From: an uncultured Flavobacteriales bacterium
GTDB taxonomy: Bacteria > Bacteroidota > Bacteroidia > Flavobacteriales_D > Sanyastnellaceae
Assembly (NCBI GenBank): GCA_938084585.1
Contig: CALKFF010000011.1
Location: 1 to 64,000, forward strand
Length of the DNA: 64,000 nucleotides
Direction: 5' to 3'
The translations under genes and the position numbers were made by a program. The notes beneath the pieces are model-generated. The model had not been told where the DNA came from and ran no database searches. It was given only the letters and a program-made list of their open reading frames with translations. Of the stretch, positions 38,641 through 47,730 are shown piece by piece (the stretch's first letter is position 1; the number at the start of each line of letters is the position of its first letter).

Positions 38641-40691
38641 CCTTGAGCTGCGTGGTATGCGTACAGGCGCTCTTGGGCCAAAAAGGGCGCTCCCCCCACC
38701 TCCCCAGCCGGGAGATTGTCGCCGTCCTCCGTCACACGTCTGGCCTTTTGGTTGTCGCGCCAAAGGTGGTCGAACAAATCCACGAGTTGGTTCTTCAACC
38801 CAGGGTCCAACACAGGCGTGGTGACTTCCACGCGGCGGTCCAGGTTCCTGGTCATCCAATCGGCGCTGCTGAGGTACACCTGGGTGTCTCCGCCGCCCGC
38901 GAACACCGCAAACCTGCTGTGCTCCAAGTAGCGTCCCACGACCGACCTCACCTCGATGTTGTCGCTCAGGCCGGGCACCCCAGCTTTCAGCGCGCAAATG
39001 CCCCGCACCACGAGTTGAATGCGGACACCAGCCGCCGAGGCCCTGTACAATTTGTCAATCATCCCGGTGTCCACCAGGTTGTTCAACTTGAGCCGGATCC
39101 ACGCCTCTTTCCCCGCCTTCGCCCGTTTCATCTCCTCGTTGATGAGGTTCATGAACCGCCGGCGGTTCGTGAAGGGACTCACAAACAACAGCTTGTACTG
39201 CTTGCGCTCGAAGCTGCTTTCAAAAAAATCGAAAATCTTGGCCACTTCTTTCGTAAGGTCCGAGTGCGCGGTCAGCAAGCTCAGGTCCTCGTACACCCCG
39301 GCCGTCTTCTCGTGGAAATTGCCTGTACCGATGTGGGCGTAACGTCGCACGCGGCCTTGGTGTTTCCGGGTGATGAGGATGAGCTTGGCGTGCACCTTCA
39401 ACTTGGGAATCCCAAAACGGACCACCACCCCTGCCTCCTTCAGCATGTTGCTGATGCGGATGTTCTGTTGTTCGTCGAAGCGCGCCGCCAATTCCACCAC
39501 GACCTCCACGTGCTTTCCGTTGCGGGCGGCGTTCACCAGCGCGTTGATCACCAAGCTGTTCTTGGCGACACGGTACAGGTTGATCTGAATGGTTCGGACG
39601 CTCGGGTCGATGGCGGCTTCACGCAACAAATCCACCACATGCACAAACTTGTGGTACGGGTAGTGCAACAGGATGTCGCCCTCGTCGATGGCATTCATCA
39701 CGCTTGTGGCGGCCTTCAAGCGTGGATGGGTCAAGGGCTTCTGGGCAGGGTGCACCAACTCGGACCGGCCGAAGTCGGGGAACCCCATCAAGTCCCGGCG
39801 GTTGTGGTAGCGCTCGCCGGGAATGACGCTTGCTTCCGATTGCAATTCCAGCTTGCGAAGCAAGGCCTGGAGCATGTCCTTGGGCATCTGACGGTCATAC
39901 AGGAAACGGACGACCTCGCCCGAACTCCGCCGCTTGAGACCACGCTCCATCTTGGCCATCACCGACCGGGTCAAATCGTCGTCCATGTCGATGGCCGCGT
40001 CTCGGGTCGCCTTGATGGCAAACGCCTCGATGTGCACTGCCTCGAACAACTTGAAGATCCTGGGCAAGGCCTCTCGAATGACGTCGTCCAGGAACATGAC
40101 GCGCTTCAGACCTTGGTCGGCCGGCAGCGTCAAGAACCGGGGCAAGTGGCTCGGCAGCTGGATCAAGGCCAACTTCTTTTTGCCCTCGGCCGAGGTGAGA
40201 CGGATGGCCAAGTACCCCTCCCCGTCCACCAACTCTGGCATTTCCACCCCCCGTCCCAACATGATGGGCACCAAGGATGGGCGAACCGTCTTGCGGAAGT
40301 AATCGTCCACAAATTCCGCATCTCCTGGCGCAAGGTGGGCCTCGTCCACCATGGCGATGCCCTCGCGCCTCAACTCATGCTGAAGGGCCACGAAGGTGTC
40401 GTCAAACTCGCCTTGAAGCCGGGTGATTTGGGCTTCAATTTCCTTCAACGTGCGCACAACCGAGAATCCCAGGGTGGTTTTCGCCTTGGCATCCACGGAC
40501 GCCATGCGTTGCAAATACGCCACGCGCACCCGGTAGAACTCGTCGAGGTTGTTGGAGAAGATGCCCAGGAAGCGCATGCGTTCCACCAGCGGATTGTCGG
40601 CGGATTGCGCCTCCTGAAGCACCCGGTGGTTGAAGGACAGCCAACTGAGTTCTCGGTTGATGTAACGGTCGGTGTCGCCCCCCTTCTTCAT
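38637..40691 (-). CDS. ppk1: Polyphosphate kinase 1
   Basis: 684 aa from the ATG at 40691 (MKKGGDTDRYINRELSWLSF); the 23-codon longer track start is rejected. RELSWLSFNHRVLQEA, IQINLYRVAKNS, the histidine region LKVHAKLILITRK, GTGNFHEKTAGVYEDLSL and SSADWMTRNLDRRVE belong to PPK1; the His in the HAKL motif is the phosphoenzyme site. It makes long-chain polyphosphate from ATP. The ATG is 4 nt behind CATCTTTG. ppx follows with ATGA overlap, giving a synthesis-degradation pair. Confidence 0.95.
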   Translation of the reverse strand: MKKGGDTDRYINRELSWLSFNHRVLQEAQSADNPLVERMRFLGIFSNNLDEFYRVRVAYLQRMASVDAKAKTTLGFSVVRTLKEIEAQITRLQGEFDDTFVALQHELRREGIAMVDEAHLAPGDAEFVDDYFRKTVRPSLVPIMLGRGVEMPELVDGEGYLAIRLTSAEGKKKLALIQLPSHLPRFLTLPADQGLKRVMFLDDVIREALPRIFKLFEAVHIEAFAIKATRDAAIDMDDDLTRSVMAKMERGLKRRSSGEVVRFLYDRQMPKDMLQALLRKLELQSEASVIPGERYHNRRDLMGFPDFGRSELVHPAQKPLTHPRLKAATSVMNAIDEGDILLHYPYHKFVHVVDLLREAAIDPSVRTIQINLYRVAKNSLVINALVNAARNGKHVEVVVELAARFDEQQNIRISNMLKEAGVVVRFGIPKLKVHAKLILITRKHQGRVRRYAHIGTGNFHEKTAGVYEDLSLLTAHSDLTKEVAKIFDFFESSFERKQYKLLFVSPFTNRRRFMNLINEEMKRAKAGKEAWIRLKLNNLVDTGMIDKLYRASAAGVRIQLVVRGICALKAGVPGLSDNIEVRSVVGRYLEHSRFAVFAGGGDTQVYLSSADWMTRNLDRRVEVTTPVLDPGLKNQLVDLFDHLWRDNQKARRVTEDGDNLPAGEVGGAPFLAQERLYAYHAAQG

Positions 40692-40695
40692 GACA

Positions 40696-40703
40696 CAAAG
40701 ATG
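40696..40703 (-). promoter_or_regulatory. -7 box for ppk1
   Basis: CATCTTTG on the minus strand (7 of 8), 4 nt before the ATG at 40691. Confidence 0.45.
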
Positions 40704-40773
40704 AGGCGCTGAAATGTGACTTCCGTGACAATTCTTGGCGGTCCTTCGCTGAACTCCCACCGGAGGCCGTTGT

Positions 40774-40781
40774 TACCTTTG
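40774..40781 (+). promoter_or_regulatory. -7 box for peroxiredoxin
   Basis: TACCTTTG on the plus strand, perfect TAnnTTTG, 35 nt before the ATG at 40817. It is divergent from the ppk1 box 70 bp away. Confidence 0.55.
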
Positions 40782-40816
40782 CCCCACATCATTCAAACCA
40801 AAAATTCTCAAGAACC

Positions 40817-41449
40817 ATGGCAGTTCTCGTCGGCCGCAAGGCCCCCCACTTCAGCGAAACCGCAGTTGTCAATGGAAAGGACATCGTCGACGGCTTCTCG
40901 CTTGACCAGTACCTCGGCAACAAGTACGTGATCTTGTTCTTCTACCCCAAGGACTTCACCTTCGTGTGCCCCACTGAAATTCACGCCTTCCAGGAGAAGC
41001 TCGGTGAATTTGACGCGCGCAACTGCGCGGTCGTGGGTGTGTCCACCGACACCGCGGAGACCCACCAGGCCTACCTCCGTGTGGCCAAGGACCAAGGCGG
41101 CATTGAAGGCGTGACGTACCCCCTCGTCGCAGACACCAACAAGACCATCTCCACCAACTACGACGTGTTGGCCGGGGAATACGACTACGACGAGGAAGGC
41201 AACTTGACCGCTGAAGGCGAAATGATCGCGTACCGCGGTTTGTTCCTCATCGACAAGGAAGGCATCGTGCGTCACCAGCTCGTGAACTTCTTCCCCATCG
41301 GGCGGAACGTGGACGAAGCCATCCGCGTGTTGGATGCGTGGATCCACAACGAGACCCACGGCGAAGTTTGCCCAGCCAACTGGGAGAAAGGCAAGGACGC
41401 CATGAGCGCCACCAACGACGGCGTGGCCGCCTACCTCGCCAGCCACTGA
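40817..41449 (+). CDS. Typical 2-Cys peroxiredoxin (AhpC/Prx1 type)
   Basis: 210 aa. The peroxidatic cysteine is C51 in FYPKDFTFVCPTEIHAF and the resolving cysteine is in GEVCPANW near the C terminus. The Thr and Arg of the active site are present (DFTFVCPTE; RGLFLIDKEGIVRHQLV). It reduces hydrogen peroxide and organic peroxides in the cytoplasm with a thioredoxin or AhpF-like donor. No ahpF is adjacent. It is followed by a strong terminator. Confidence 0.94.
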   Translation: MAVLVGRKAPHFSETAVVNGKDIVDGFSLDQYLGNKYVILFFYPKDFTFVCPTEIHAFQEKLGEFDARNCAVVGVSTDTAETHQAYLRVAKDQGGIEGVTYPLVADTNKTISTNYDVLAGEYDYDEEGNLTAEGEMIAYRGLFLIDKEGIVRHQLVNFFPIGRNVDEAIRVLDAWIHNETHGEVCPANWEKGKDAMSATNDGVAAYLASH

Positions 41450-41468
41450 TCCTGATTCCTCAGGATGC

Positions 41469-41503
41469 AAAAAGCCCCGGCTCTCTCGAGTCGGGGCTTT
41501 TTT
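41469..41503. terminator. Intrinsic terminator after peroxiredoxin
   Basis: AAAAAGCCCCG / CGGGGCTTTTT stem with a 12-nt loop that can pair partly, T-run on both strands. It separates peroxiredoxin (+) from the small gene ending at 41525 (-). Confidence 0.92.
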
Positions 41504-41524
41504 GTGGTCGGTTTGGCAAGGTGC

Positions 41525-41818
41525 TCAGACGCGGTGCTTCTTGCGCCGCACGTGGTGCACCTTCTCGCCGTTCGCCGCCACGAAGGGCTCAGCGTGCTGG
41601 TCAAAGTGGCTGAACAGCTCTTGGGCCGACCACTCAGGACGTGCCTGAATCAGGCAGGCCACGTCGTCGCACGCCACCGCAGGGTTTCCGTCCTCGTCCA
41701 TGATCACGTAGATGTCTCCCACCAACCGCTGGGCCATCTTTTCTTGGTGAGACATGGGCGGGGTGTACACGGCGTCGCGTGTTTGACGGAGTTCATTCAG
41801 GGTGCGTGTCTTGCTCAT
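41525..41818 (-). CDS. Unknown 97-aa protein
   Basis: 97 aa from the ATG at 41818 (MSKTRTLNELRQTRDAVY). The middle (VGDIYVIMDEDGNPAVACDD) forms a beta-hairpin-like stretch, followed by an acidic/aromatic helix (WSAQELFSHFDQHAEPFV) and a very basic tail (HHVRRKKHRV). No family recognised. It lies behind the photolyase run on the same strand but 74 bp from it, and ends at the peroxiredoxin terminator. Upstream TATATTG and AGAATTTG elements could be promoters. Confidence 0.55.
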   Translation of the reverse strand: MSKTRTLNELRQTRDAVYTPPMSHQEKMAQRLVGDIYVIMDEDGNPAVACDDVACLIQARPEWSAQELFSHFDQHAEPFVAANGEKVHHVRRKKHRV

Positions 41819-41892
41819 TTTCCAAATTCTTTCGAGGATGCAATATACACGCAATCAACAAATTGTGCGTGTACGTTGGACACGGTTTGAGG

Positions 41893-42288
41893 TCAAGCCG
41901 ACCCAAATGCATCGCGGACAAAGGCTTGCACAGCCTTGAGTTGCCCTGGAGCGAATGCGAGCGTCACGTTTTGGTCCTTGGAGCGCAGATGCAAGGTGCC
42001 GTCTTGGTCACAAGCCGACAACTCCACGTGGATGTCCCCTCGGTTCCAAGGCACACCGTAGACCTCAAGGCGGACCCGGAAATACAAGATGGCACCCGAT
42101 TGGGTGCGTTGCAGGTTGGCCCACTTCACGTCGGCCGTTTCGTCGACGAGGGCCTTCAACTCGGCCGAACCGTCGCGCAGACGAAACCGGGGGCTCCCGG
42201 ACTTCTTCCACCAGGGAAGCGGTTTGCCGGAAATGGCGTAGACCTCGGCCCAGCGGTCCGGATCAGCGTACGTCAAGTTCCAAAGCAT
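41893..42288 (-). CDS. Unknown 131-aa protein, last gene of the photolyase run
   Basis: 131 aa from the ATG at 42288; the first 26 bp overlap the end of the DASH gene in another frame. MLWNLTYADPDRWAEVYAIS is followed by KPLPWWKKSGSPRFRLRDGS and a beta-rich middle (ILYFRVRLEVYGVPWNRGDI). No family or catalytic motif is recognised. Translational coupling to the DASH gene suggests it belongs functionally with the photolyases. Confidence 0.6.
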   Translation of the reverse strand: MLWNLTYADPDRWAEVYAISGKPLPWWKKSGSPRFRLRDGSAELKALVDETADVKWANLQRTQSGAILYFRVRLEVYGVPWNRGDIHVELSACDQDGTLHLRSKDQNVTLAFAPGQLKAVQAFVRDAFGSA

Positions 42289-43582
42289 CTCCGCTCCAGA
42301 GGGTTTGGTATTTGCCGTCGCCGTCGTACATCTCGGCCTGACGCCGGGTGTTGAATTTCCGGTTGGGACGGGGGTCGTTGCCCACGCCCGCGACGTAGAT
42401 CCAGTTGCCGGTGTTGCTCGCAGGGTCGTGGTCCAGGAGAAGGTGCTCGAACCACGATGCCCCAAGGCGCCAGTCGATGCCCAAATCGTGGACGAGGTAC
42501 GACGCCACGTTTTGGCGTCCCCGGTTGCTCATGAACCCCGTGCGGGCCAACTCCCGCATGTTGGCATTCACAAAGGAGTCTTTCGTGCGTCCCTCCTTCC
42601 ACGCTTCGAAAGCGTGACGTTGGGTGCCGCGGTTGGGGCTGTCCGGCTTGAGGGCCTTCTTGTGAAAGATTTTGGCCCCATATTTCATGGCTACGAATCG
42701 GAAGTAATCGCGCCAAATCAACTCGAAGACCAGCCAATATGTGCTGTCGTTGGCTTCCACAGTGTCCTCAAAACGGGCCACCTCGCTGGCGATTCGACGG
42801 GGGCTGATGCATCCGTTGGCCAGCCACGGGCTGAACTTGCTGCTGTAGTCCGCCCCCACCAACCCGTTGCGGGTCTTCTTGTACACGGCCAGTTTCTCGG
42901 TGTCCCAGAAGTAATGCTTGAGCCTGGCGCGGGCCTCGCTTGCGCCCCCACGGAATGGCAACACCGCGCGCGCGTCGTCCACCGGAAGCGCCATGCCGTG
43001 ACGTTTGAGGAACGACGCCAAATCCGGCAACTCCCCCAAGTCGTCTGCCTCCAAACACGTCATGGATTCTGGGGCGGGATGAGGCATGCGAACCTCGCTG
43101 CCTTTCTCCACTTTTTTCCGGAATTGGGTGAAGATGTCAGGCAACGCGTCCAGGGACATCGGGATGTCCTCAAGGTGGTACAACGTGAGACCTTCCACCC
43201 AGCGGCAATGTCCGCCCAACGACGCGACTGCGCGATCCACCGCCAACTCTGCGTCAAGCTCCTCTGGGGTGTGCTCGGCCTGTGCTGTCAAGACCTGGCA
43301 TCCCAAATCGGACATCAAGGTTGGAAGCACGTCATGGGGTGCACCTTCCAAGATGTGCAGGCAGCCGCCCACATCTTCAATGGCGCGTTGCAAATCGGCC
43401 ACGCTTTCCCACAGGAAACGGGTGCGGAAGGGGCCGGTTTTGCGGTGGCCCCACCGGTCTTCCTGCCAAAACGCGGGGTCAATCACATACGCGAGCGCCA
43501 ATTCACCTCCTTGGAGGGCCTCCTGCAAGGCGGGGTTGTCGTCGAGGCGAAGGTCGTTTCGGAACCAATGAAGGGTGGCCAT
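42263..43582 (-). CDS. DASH-family cryptochrome
   Basis: 439 aa from the ATG at 43582 (MATLHWFRNDLRLDDNPAL). The N-terminal Rossmann-like photolyase domain is followed by the FAD-binding domain: LIWRDYFRFVAMKYG, ANMRELARTGFMSNRGRQNV, ASYLVHDLGIDWRLGASWFE and DPASNTGNWIYVAGVGNDPR. These are hallmark DASH sequences, and the flavin-facing Asn and Trp are intact. DASH proteins repair CPDs in single-stranded DNA or act in blue-light signalling. It starts 1 bp after the FeS-type photolyase. Confidence 0.93.
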   Translation of the reverse strand: MATLHWFRNDLRLDDNPALQEALQGGELALAYVIDPAFWQEDRWGHRKTGPFRTRFLWESVADLQRAIEDVGGCLHILEGAPHDVLPTLMSDLGCQVLTAQAEHTPEELDAELAVDRAVASLGGHCRWVEGLTLYHLEDIPMSLDALPDIFTQFRKKVEKGSEVRMPHPAPESMTCLEADDLGELPDLASFLKRHGMALPVDDARAVLPFRGGASEARARLKHYFWDTEKLAVYKKTRNGLVGADYSSKFSPWLANGCISPRRIASEVARFEDTVEANDSTYWLVFELIWRDYFRFVAMKYGAKIFHKKALKPDSPNRGTQRHAFEAWKEGRTKDSFVNANMRELARTGFMSNRGRQNVASYLVHDLGIDWRLGASWFEHLLLDHDPASNTGNWIYVAGVGNDPRPNRKFNTRRQAEMYDGDGKYQTLWSGDALELDVR

Positions 43583-43583
43583 G

Positions 43584-45155
43584 TCAAAGTTGTTCAAGGT
43601 TGTGAAGGACCGCGTCCCCGCGGTCGAGAAGGGCTTGCTGCTTGGCAGGGTCCATCTTGTCCCATGTCCGGTACACCATGCCAATGCGTGGATTTTTCTC
43701 CAGCAGGTGTCGGTTCCGTGCGTGGAAGTGCCAATAGAGGCTGTTGAAGGGGCAGGCCTCGTCCTCGGTTTTGCCCTGGCGGTTGTACCGACACGCCGCG
43801 CAGTGAGGGCCCATTTTGTGCATGTAGTTCGCGGAAGACACGTAAGGCTTGGTGCCCACAATGCCGCCGTCGGCGAACTGACTCATGCCCCGCGTGTTGG
43901 TGATCTCCACCCACTCGATGGCGTCGATGTACACCCCCAAATACCAACCGTCGACTTCGTCGGGGTCGATGCCGGCCAGCAAGGCGAAGTTGCCGGTCAC
44001 CATGAGGCGCTGGATGTGGTGGGCGTAAGCGTGGTCCAAGCTTTGGGTGATGGCGTGCTGCAAGCAGCGCATGCCGGTCTCTCCCGTCCAAAACCACCCC
44101 GGCAGCGGACGGTCGTGCTCGAAGAAATTCTTCTCTGCGTATTCAGGCATGTGGGCCCAATAGACGCCCCGCATGTACTCTCGCCACCCAAGGATTTGAC
44201 GGATGAAGCCTTCCACTTGCTCGATGCTTGCATGGGACGGCGCCTCCCGCCACTTGCGTTCCACCGCCTCGATGACTTCGCGCGGCGACAGCATTTTGAC
44301 GTTCATCGCGAAGCTCAAGCGGCTGTGGTACACCGTCCAGCTGTCCTCCGTGAGCGCGTCCTGAAAATCCCCAAACAGCGGGAGCAACTCGTCGACAAAC
44401 ACCCCCAACAACTCCACACTCTCCTCCCGGGTCACCGGCCATCCGAAGGCGGTCGGATCCACATGGCCCACGGTTTGGACCCCGGCATCCTCGAGCTGGG
44501 CAACCAACCCCGCCACGTCGCGCGGCCAAAGCTTGGGCTGAGGCGGCACATGGCCCTTGGGCAGCTTCTTCCGGTTGTTGGCGTCGTAATTCCACTTCCC
44601 CCCTTCTGGCTGTCCGGCGCCGTCGAGCAACACGGCGTGGCGCTTCCGCATCATCCGGTAAAACGACTCCATCAAGTACTGCTTCTTGCCCTTGAAATGG
44701 GTCGCGAGGTCGTCGCGTTGGGTCAAAAAATGGTGGGTGTCGCAAGGCACCACTTCAACGCCCCAGTCTGCCGTGCCCGTGCGCAGCAAATCATCCAGCC
44801 GCCACTCGTCCGGAAGTTGGTGCTCGAAGCGCGTGGCCCCGGTGGCCGCGATCACGTCGTGCACCACATCGAGCATGGGACGCAATGCGTCAGGCTGATC
44901 GATGGTCACGTGGTGCATGCGGTGCCCCTCCTCGGCCCGGGCCGAGGAAAACCCACGCATGGCGAGAAAGAACGCCAGCACTTTTTGAATGTGATGCCGG
45001 GCGTAGTCCGTCTCCTGGCGGCACTCCACGAGCACCGTGACCACACCCGCGTCCACGTCCGACCACCAAGGATGCGCCGCATTCAGTTGGTCACCAAGGA
45101 TCAGACGCACCGTGTGCGCGGACCCCAAAGCGTCGGTTGGAGGGAGTGCTGGCAT
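43584..45155 (-). CDS. FeS-BCP type (6-4) photolyase-like protein
   Basis: 523 aa from the ATG at 45155. RLILGDQLNAAHPWW opens the N-terminal domain; the flavin domain has GWREYMRGVYWAHMPEY, RLMVTGNFALLAGIDP and YIDAIEWVEITNTRGMSQF. The C-terminal HCAACRYNRQG ... EACPFN plus the Cys in GMRCLQHAI supply the four cysteines that bind 4Fe-4S in this family (Agrobacterium PhrB type). Family role: repair of (6-4) photoproducts. It follows the DUF2256 gene by 27 bp. Confidence 0.92.
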   Translation of the reverse strand: MPALPPTDALGSAHTVRLILGDQLNAAHPWWSDVDAGVVTVLVECRQETDYARHHIQKVLAFFLAMRGFSSARAEEGHRMHHVTIDQPDALRPMLDVVHDVIAATGATRFEHQLPDEWRLDDLLRTGTADWGVEVVPCDTHHFLTQRDDLATHFKGKKQYLMESFYRMMRKRHAVLLDGAGQPEGGKWNYDANNRKKLPKGHVPPQPKLWPRDVAGLVAQLEDAGVQTVGHVDPTAFGWPVTREESVELLGVFVDELLPLFGDFQDALTEDSWTVYHSRLSFAMNVKMLSPREVIEAVERKWREAPSHASIEQVEGFIRQILGWREYMRGVYWAHMPEYAEKNFFEHDRPLPGWFWTGETGMRCLQHAITQSLDHAYAHHIQRLMVTGNFALLAGIDPDEVDGWYLGVYIDAIEWVEITNTRGMSQFADGGIVGTKPYVSSANYMHKMGPHCAACRYNRQGKTEDEACPFNSLYWHFHARNRHLLEKNPRIGMVYRTWDKMDPAKQQALLDRGDAVLHNLEQL

Positions 45156-45182
45156 GAGGAAAAACCAACACCCCACCGCCTG

Positions 45183-45326
45183 TCATGTTCTCTGCTTTTG
45201 CCGACGGCAGCGCTCGCTGCAATGTTTCACCTCGTCCCAACAGCGGGCCCATTTTTTGCGCCACGAAAACGGCCTTCCGCATGTCGCGCAGTCCTTCTCC
45301 GGCAAATCTGGCTTTTTGTGGGCCAC
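45183..45326 (-). CDS. DUF2256-like cysteine-rich mini-protein (not in ORF track)
   Basis: 47 aa, read from the reverse complement; below the track's length cut. It starts with GTG one base after the alpha/beta hydrolase stop. The sequence includes KKPDLPEKDCATCGRPFSWR, KKWARCWDEVKHCSERCR and a basic tail. The C-x2-C and C-x3-C pairs look like a zinc knuckle, and WRKKWxRCWDEVKxCSxRC is the DUF2256 signature as I remember it. DUF2256 genes recur next to photolyases. The function is unknown. Confidence 0.85.
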   Translation of the reverse strand: MAHKKPDLPEKDCATCGRPFSWRKKWARCWDEVKHCSERCRRQKQRT

Positions 45327-45327
45327 C

Positions 45328-46194
45328 TCAGGCCTTGGGTTGTTGGAGCGCCTTCAGCTCAGACCAAGACATGGGCACCGGGGTGGCGGTCACGCGTTGC
45401 GGAAACTCTGCCCCTTCCAGGAACTTGAGCACCAACTCGTTGAAGAGCTCCGGCGCCTCAATGCTGCACACGTGGCCGCAATTCTCAATCACGCTCAACC
45501 GCACATTCCGGTGCACTTCTGCAAACTGCTGGGCCGCCTTGAAGAAGATGTGGTCTTGGTCGCCCATGACCACGAGGGAAGGCTTCGCCACATGGCGCGA
45601 CATCACGTCTTTCACCAGCTTGAAAAACGGCTTGTACAGCTCCACCCATTTCAAGTACTCCAACTGCGTCAAACGCCGACTCTGTCGTCTGAAAATCCAC
45701 CGACTCATGCGGTGGTTCCTCCTTGGCAGCACGATGAATGAAAACATCCAGTAAATCGCCTGGAAAGGCAAGATGTGGTTCAACACGCGAGCGCTGTGCA
45801 CAAACAAGTGCATCACCCAACTCCCGTCGAAAATGGCACCCGCCATCACCATGCGGTCGACCAATTCTGGCCGCAGCATGTCGATTTTTTGAAGAATCAC
45901 ACTGCCAATGCTCAAGCTGACAAAGTGGGCTTTCTCGATGCCCAAGTGGTCCAACACCTTCAGGATGTCTTTCGCCACGATGTCGAAGTCGTAGGCCGGG
46001 AATTCGGGGAGGATGTCCTTGCTCAATCCGTGGTCGCGCAAGTCGAGCAAAAGCAACCGATAGTGAGGCGCGAAGGCGTCGGTCTGAAACTTCCACGTGC
46101 GGATCGACCCTCCTGCGCCGTGGATGAAGACCATCCAAGGCAGGTCGGGGTTGTCGCCCACAATTTCGTGGTGAAGCAAGTTCGTCTCAGCCAT
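45328..46194 (-). CDS. Alpha/beta-fold hydrolase in the photolyase run
   Basis: 288 aa. The oxyanion-hole region FIHGAGGSIRTWKFQ, DLRDHGLS, the nucleophile elbow SLSIGSV (Ser at the first position instead of Gly), GDQDHIFF (Asp) and the last His in NCGHVCSIEAP form a complete catalytic triad. A lid with aromatic residues (IYWMFSFIVLPRRN) lies in the middle. The substrate is unknown. It begins 3 bp after the divergent photolyase gene and ends 1 bp before DUF2256. Confidence 0.82.
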   Translation of the reverse strand: MAETNLLHHEIVGDNPDLPWMVFIHGAGGSIRTWKFQTDAFAPHYRLLLLDLRDHGLSKDILPEFPAYDFDIVAKDILKVLDHLGIEKAHFVSLSIGSVILQKIDMLRPELVDRMVMAGAIFDGSWVMHLFVHSARVLNHILPFQAIYWMFSFIVLPRRNHRMSRWIFRRQSRRLTQLEYLKWVELYKPFFKLVKDVMSRHVAKPSLVVMGDQDHIFFKAAQQFAEVHRNVRLSVIENCGHVCSIEAPELFNELVLKFLEGAEFPQRVTATPVPMSWSELKALQQPKA

Positions 46195-46197
46195 GGG

Positions 46198-47727
46198 TCA
46201 AAGTTCGCGCATTCGGCCTTTTGTTTGAGCGGCGGGCGGCACCACGTGGCGGGCCAAAATCCTCCGCCCTTCCGCCTTGGCTTCCGGGCGCTTGCGGAAC
46301 GCCCACATCCGATCTCGGGCCGCACGGGCCGCCTCGTTCACGTCGACCACGGGGTCCGGATAAGCCTCCGTCCCCCACCCGGCCATGGCGGCTTCCATCG
46401 GCGGGGCCGTCCACGGGGCGTGGATGCAATTGTTGGGGACCTGGGCCAATTCTGGCACCCATTTCCGGATGAACGACCCGTCCGGGTCGTGGTCTTCCCC
46501 TTGCTTCACGGGGTTGTAAATGCGGACAGTGTTGATGCCGGTAACGCCAGCTTGCATTTGGAACTGAGGAAAGTGAATGCCGGGCTCGAAGTCCAAAAAA
46601 CAGCGCGCCAAATGCGTCACCCCATCTTGCCATCGGTGGTTCATGTGGTGGGTCAAAAAGCTGACCAACATCGCACGCATCCGGAAATTCAGGTACCCCG
46701 TTTCCCGCACTGCACGCATGCACGCGTCCACCAACGGCACCCCCGTCTGGCCCTCCTGCCACCGAGACAGCGCGTCCGGGTCGTGCACCGTGGGCAAGGC
46801 GTCGTACGCGCGGTTCAAGTTGCGCCACTCCAGGGCGTGCTCCGCCTCAAATTTTTGGATGAAATGGCAATGCCACCTGAGCCGGCTGCCAAACGCATGG
46901 TGGTTCCTCCCATGGCGCGGCTTGGCCTCCAAGGCTTGGTAGACTTGCCTGACGCTCAGCGCACCCCACGCCAGATAAGGAGACAAGCGACTGCAGGACG
47001 TGCGGCTGGCTTCCGGCTTGCTGATGTGCCGTTGGTAGGTGTGCACCCGCCCTTCGTCGAGGAACGACCCCAAATACTTGTGCCCCGCACGTTCGCCCCC
47101 CGGCTGAAACGGGCCCGTCCCAACGAGGTCGTCGGCATGGGTGACCACGGGTGGAGAAGCGCACCGCCAAGCCTCGGGCCACTGCCACGCAGGCATCTGA
47201 CTCGGCTGGATGTGTTGCAATGCTTTGAGGTCTGGATGCGCCAAAGGACGCGCCATGTTCACGTGCCAGGTTCTCACCCAACCCCGTCGGTGGGTGCGTC
47301 CTCGCTGCACCCCGAGTTGAGGTTCTTCGAACCAAGACACCCGATTGAGCGTGCACCAAGCCGCCACCGCCTTGTCCCGCTCGAAGGTCCACGCCACCCC
47401 TGTTTCCTCATGAGAGTGCAGCGATTGGATGGGGGTTTGGGCGTGCAAACGGTCCAAGACGTCCAACATCGGGGCATGCAACCGCACGAAGGACACGGGC
47501 CACGCTTCTTGGTCAAAGGTGCCTGCCATGTCTTCCAAACACTGCCATTGGAATTGAACGTGGCGAGACGAGGTGGTGGGGTGGCTCAACAATCCAGGCT
47601 CGAAGACATGCAGCACCACGACCTGGTGGCCGTCGGCAGCCGCCTGCTGCATGGCCCGGGCCAACGGCGCGTGGTCCCTCGTTCGGAGGTCACGCTTGAG
47701 CCACACGACATGCACCCCAGCAGACAT
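46198..47727 (-). CDS. Divergent photolyase/cryptochrome-family protein
   Basis: 509 aa. [15 protein letters not shown] starts the N-terminal photolyase domain; the flavin domain is marked by [54 protein letters not shown] and [18 protein letters not shown]. The usual NNGGWQW-like flavin segment is replaced by [16 protein letters not shown] gapless by-eye alignment to E. coli PhrB puts His at the Asn facing flavin N5 and Phe at the first Trp of the electron-transfer chain. Repair activity is therefore uncertain. It is separated by 3 bp from both neighbours. Confidence 0.87.
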   Translation of the reverse strand: MSAGVHVVWLKRDLRTRDHAPLARAMQQAAADGHQVVVLHVFEPGLLSHPTTSSRHVQFQWQCLEDMAGTFDQEAWPVSFVRLHAPMLDVLDRLHAQTPIQSLHSHEETGVAWTFERDKAVAAWCTLNRVSWFEEPQLGVQRGRTHRRGWVRTWHVNMARPLAHPDLKALQHIQPSQMPAWQWPEAWRCASPPVVTHADDLVGTGPFQPGGERAGHKYLGSFLDEGRVHTYQRHISKPEASRTSCSRLSPYLAWGALSVRQVYQALEAKPRHGRNHHAFGSRLRWHCHFIQKFEAEHALEWRNLNRAYDALPTVHDPDALSRWQEGQTGVPLVDACMRAVRETGYLNFRMRAMLVSFLTHHMNHRWQDGVTHLARCFLDFEPGIHFPQFQMQAGVTGINTVRIYNPVKQGEDHDPDGSFIRKWVPELAQVPNNCIHAPWTAPPMEAAMAGWGTEAYPDPVVDVNEAARAARDRMWAFRKRPEAKAEGRRILARHVVPPAAQTKGRMREL

Positions 47728-47730
47728 GAC

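Noticed and set aside
38559-40712. 717-aa plus-strand ORF opposite ppk1
   Set aside because: Shadow frame; PPK1 motifs lie on the minus strand.
42263-42288. Possible frameshift joining the DASH gene and the 131-aa gene
   Set aside because: DASH ends with a normal-length C terminus shortly after GVGNDPR and the next frame has its own ATG, so two overlapping genes are simpler.
43575-45428. 617-aa plus-strand ORF opposite the FeS-type photolyase
   Set aside because: Antisense shadow; photolyase residues are on the minus strand.
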